Source: an uncultured Granulicatella sp.
GTDB lineage: Bacteria > Bacillota > Bacilli > Lactobacillales > Aerococcaceae
Direction of reading: 5' to 3'
DNA: 13,419 nt
Assembly (NCBI GenBank): GCA_900551535.1
Contig: URWJ01000028.1
Coordinates: forward strand, 1 to 13,419
Numbering within the stretch: position 1 is the first letter of the stretch; each line of letters opens with the position of its first letter. The notes below the pieces were generated by a model, which searched no databases, had not been told where the DNA came from, and saw only the letters and a program-made list of their open reading frames with translations. Shown piece by piece: positions 13,355-13,419 of this stretch. The position numbers and the translations under genes are program-made.

Positions 13355-13419
13355 TTATCCTTCGAAAGCCACTGTTAAAGGTGGGACAACTTGTTTCTTA
13401 CGAGAAACAACTCCTGGTA
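13355..13419 (-). CDS. 3' end of an unidentified upstream gene (last 20 codons)
   Basis: On the - strand an open frame enters from the window edge and stops with TAA at 13357-13355, giving 20 visible residues that end in VVPPLTVAFEG. I do not recognise the protein from this tail. Support for it being real coding sequence is positional: the frame is open to the edge and an intrinsic terminator follows 12 bases after the stop. It is too short to exclude chance, and the frame beyond the edge cannot be checked. Confidence 0.5.
   Translation of the reverse strand, partial: PGVVSRKKQVVPPLTVAFEG

Overview
The window looks like chromosome of a low-GC Gram-positive bacterium of the order Lactobacillales. 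The signs are AAGGAGG-type ribosome binding sites, a CtsR-controlled clpB, a fused IIAB mannose PTS followed by a DUF956 (manO) gene, and a secreted protein with choline/glucan-binding-type repeats. The exact genus cannot be fixed from sequence alone. A Granulicatella/Carnobacteriaceae-like or streptococcal relative is my guess, not a demonstration.

Layout. (1) Positions 1-669, + strand: the 3' part of a THUMP-type 23S rRNA guanine-N2 methyltransferase gene, ending at a two-way terminator shared with clpB. (2) Positions 720-3420, - strand: clpB, with a strong sigma-A promoter and two oppositely oriented CtsR boxes. (3) Positions 3434-4577, - strand: a protein with a divergent formylglycine-generating-enzyme (SUMF1)-like pattern, having its own terminator. 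It is transcribed divergently from (4) a diacylglycerol-kinase-family lipid kinase (4676-5617, + strand). (5) Positions 5652-8804, - strand: a mannose-family PTS operon in the order IIAB, IIC, IID, DUF956, with a near-consensus cre site upstream. It shares a convergent terminator with the lipid kinase. (6) Positions 8937-13343, - strand: a tightly packed four-gene unit made of a double VOC-domain protein, two tandem YitT-family membrane proteins, and a secreted repeat protein with a C-terminal CHAP-type domain. A terminator-like hairpin lies directly in front of its first ribosome binding site. (7) Positions 13355-13419, - strand: the last 20 codons of an unidentified upstream gene.

How the parts fit. 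Most genes are core metabolism or stress genes: rRNA modification, protein disaggregation, sugar uptake with phosphorylation, and lipid phosphorylation. The least ordinary part is the 8.9-13.4 kb unit. There, gene spacing (a 4-base ATGA overlap and gaps of 12 and 14 bases, with Shine-Dalgarno sequences overlapping the preceding stop codons) ties two YitT membrane proteins and a degenerate VOC protein to a wall-targeted CHAP protein.

I see no tRNA, rRNA, CRISPR array, insertion sequence, phage gene or attachment site. No intergenic stretch exceeds 300 bases. I found no clearly undescribed system. The best candidates for a second look are the VOC-YitT-YitT-CHAP unit and the SUMF1-like protein.
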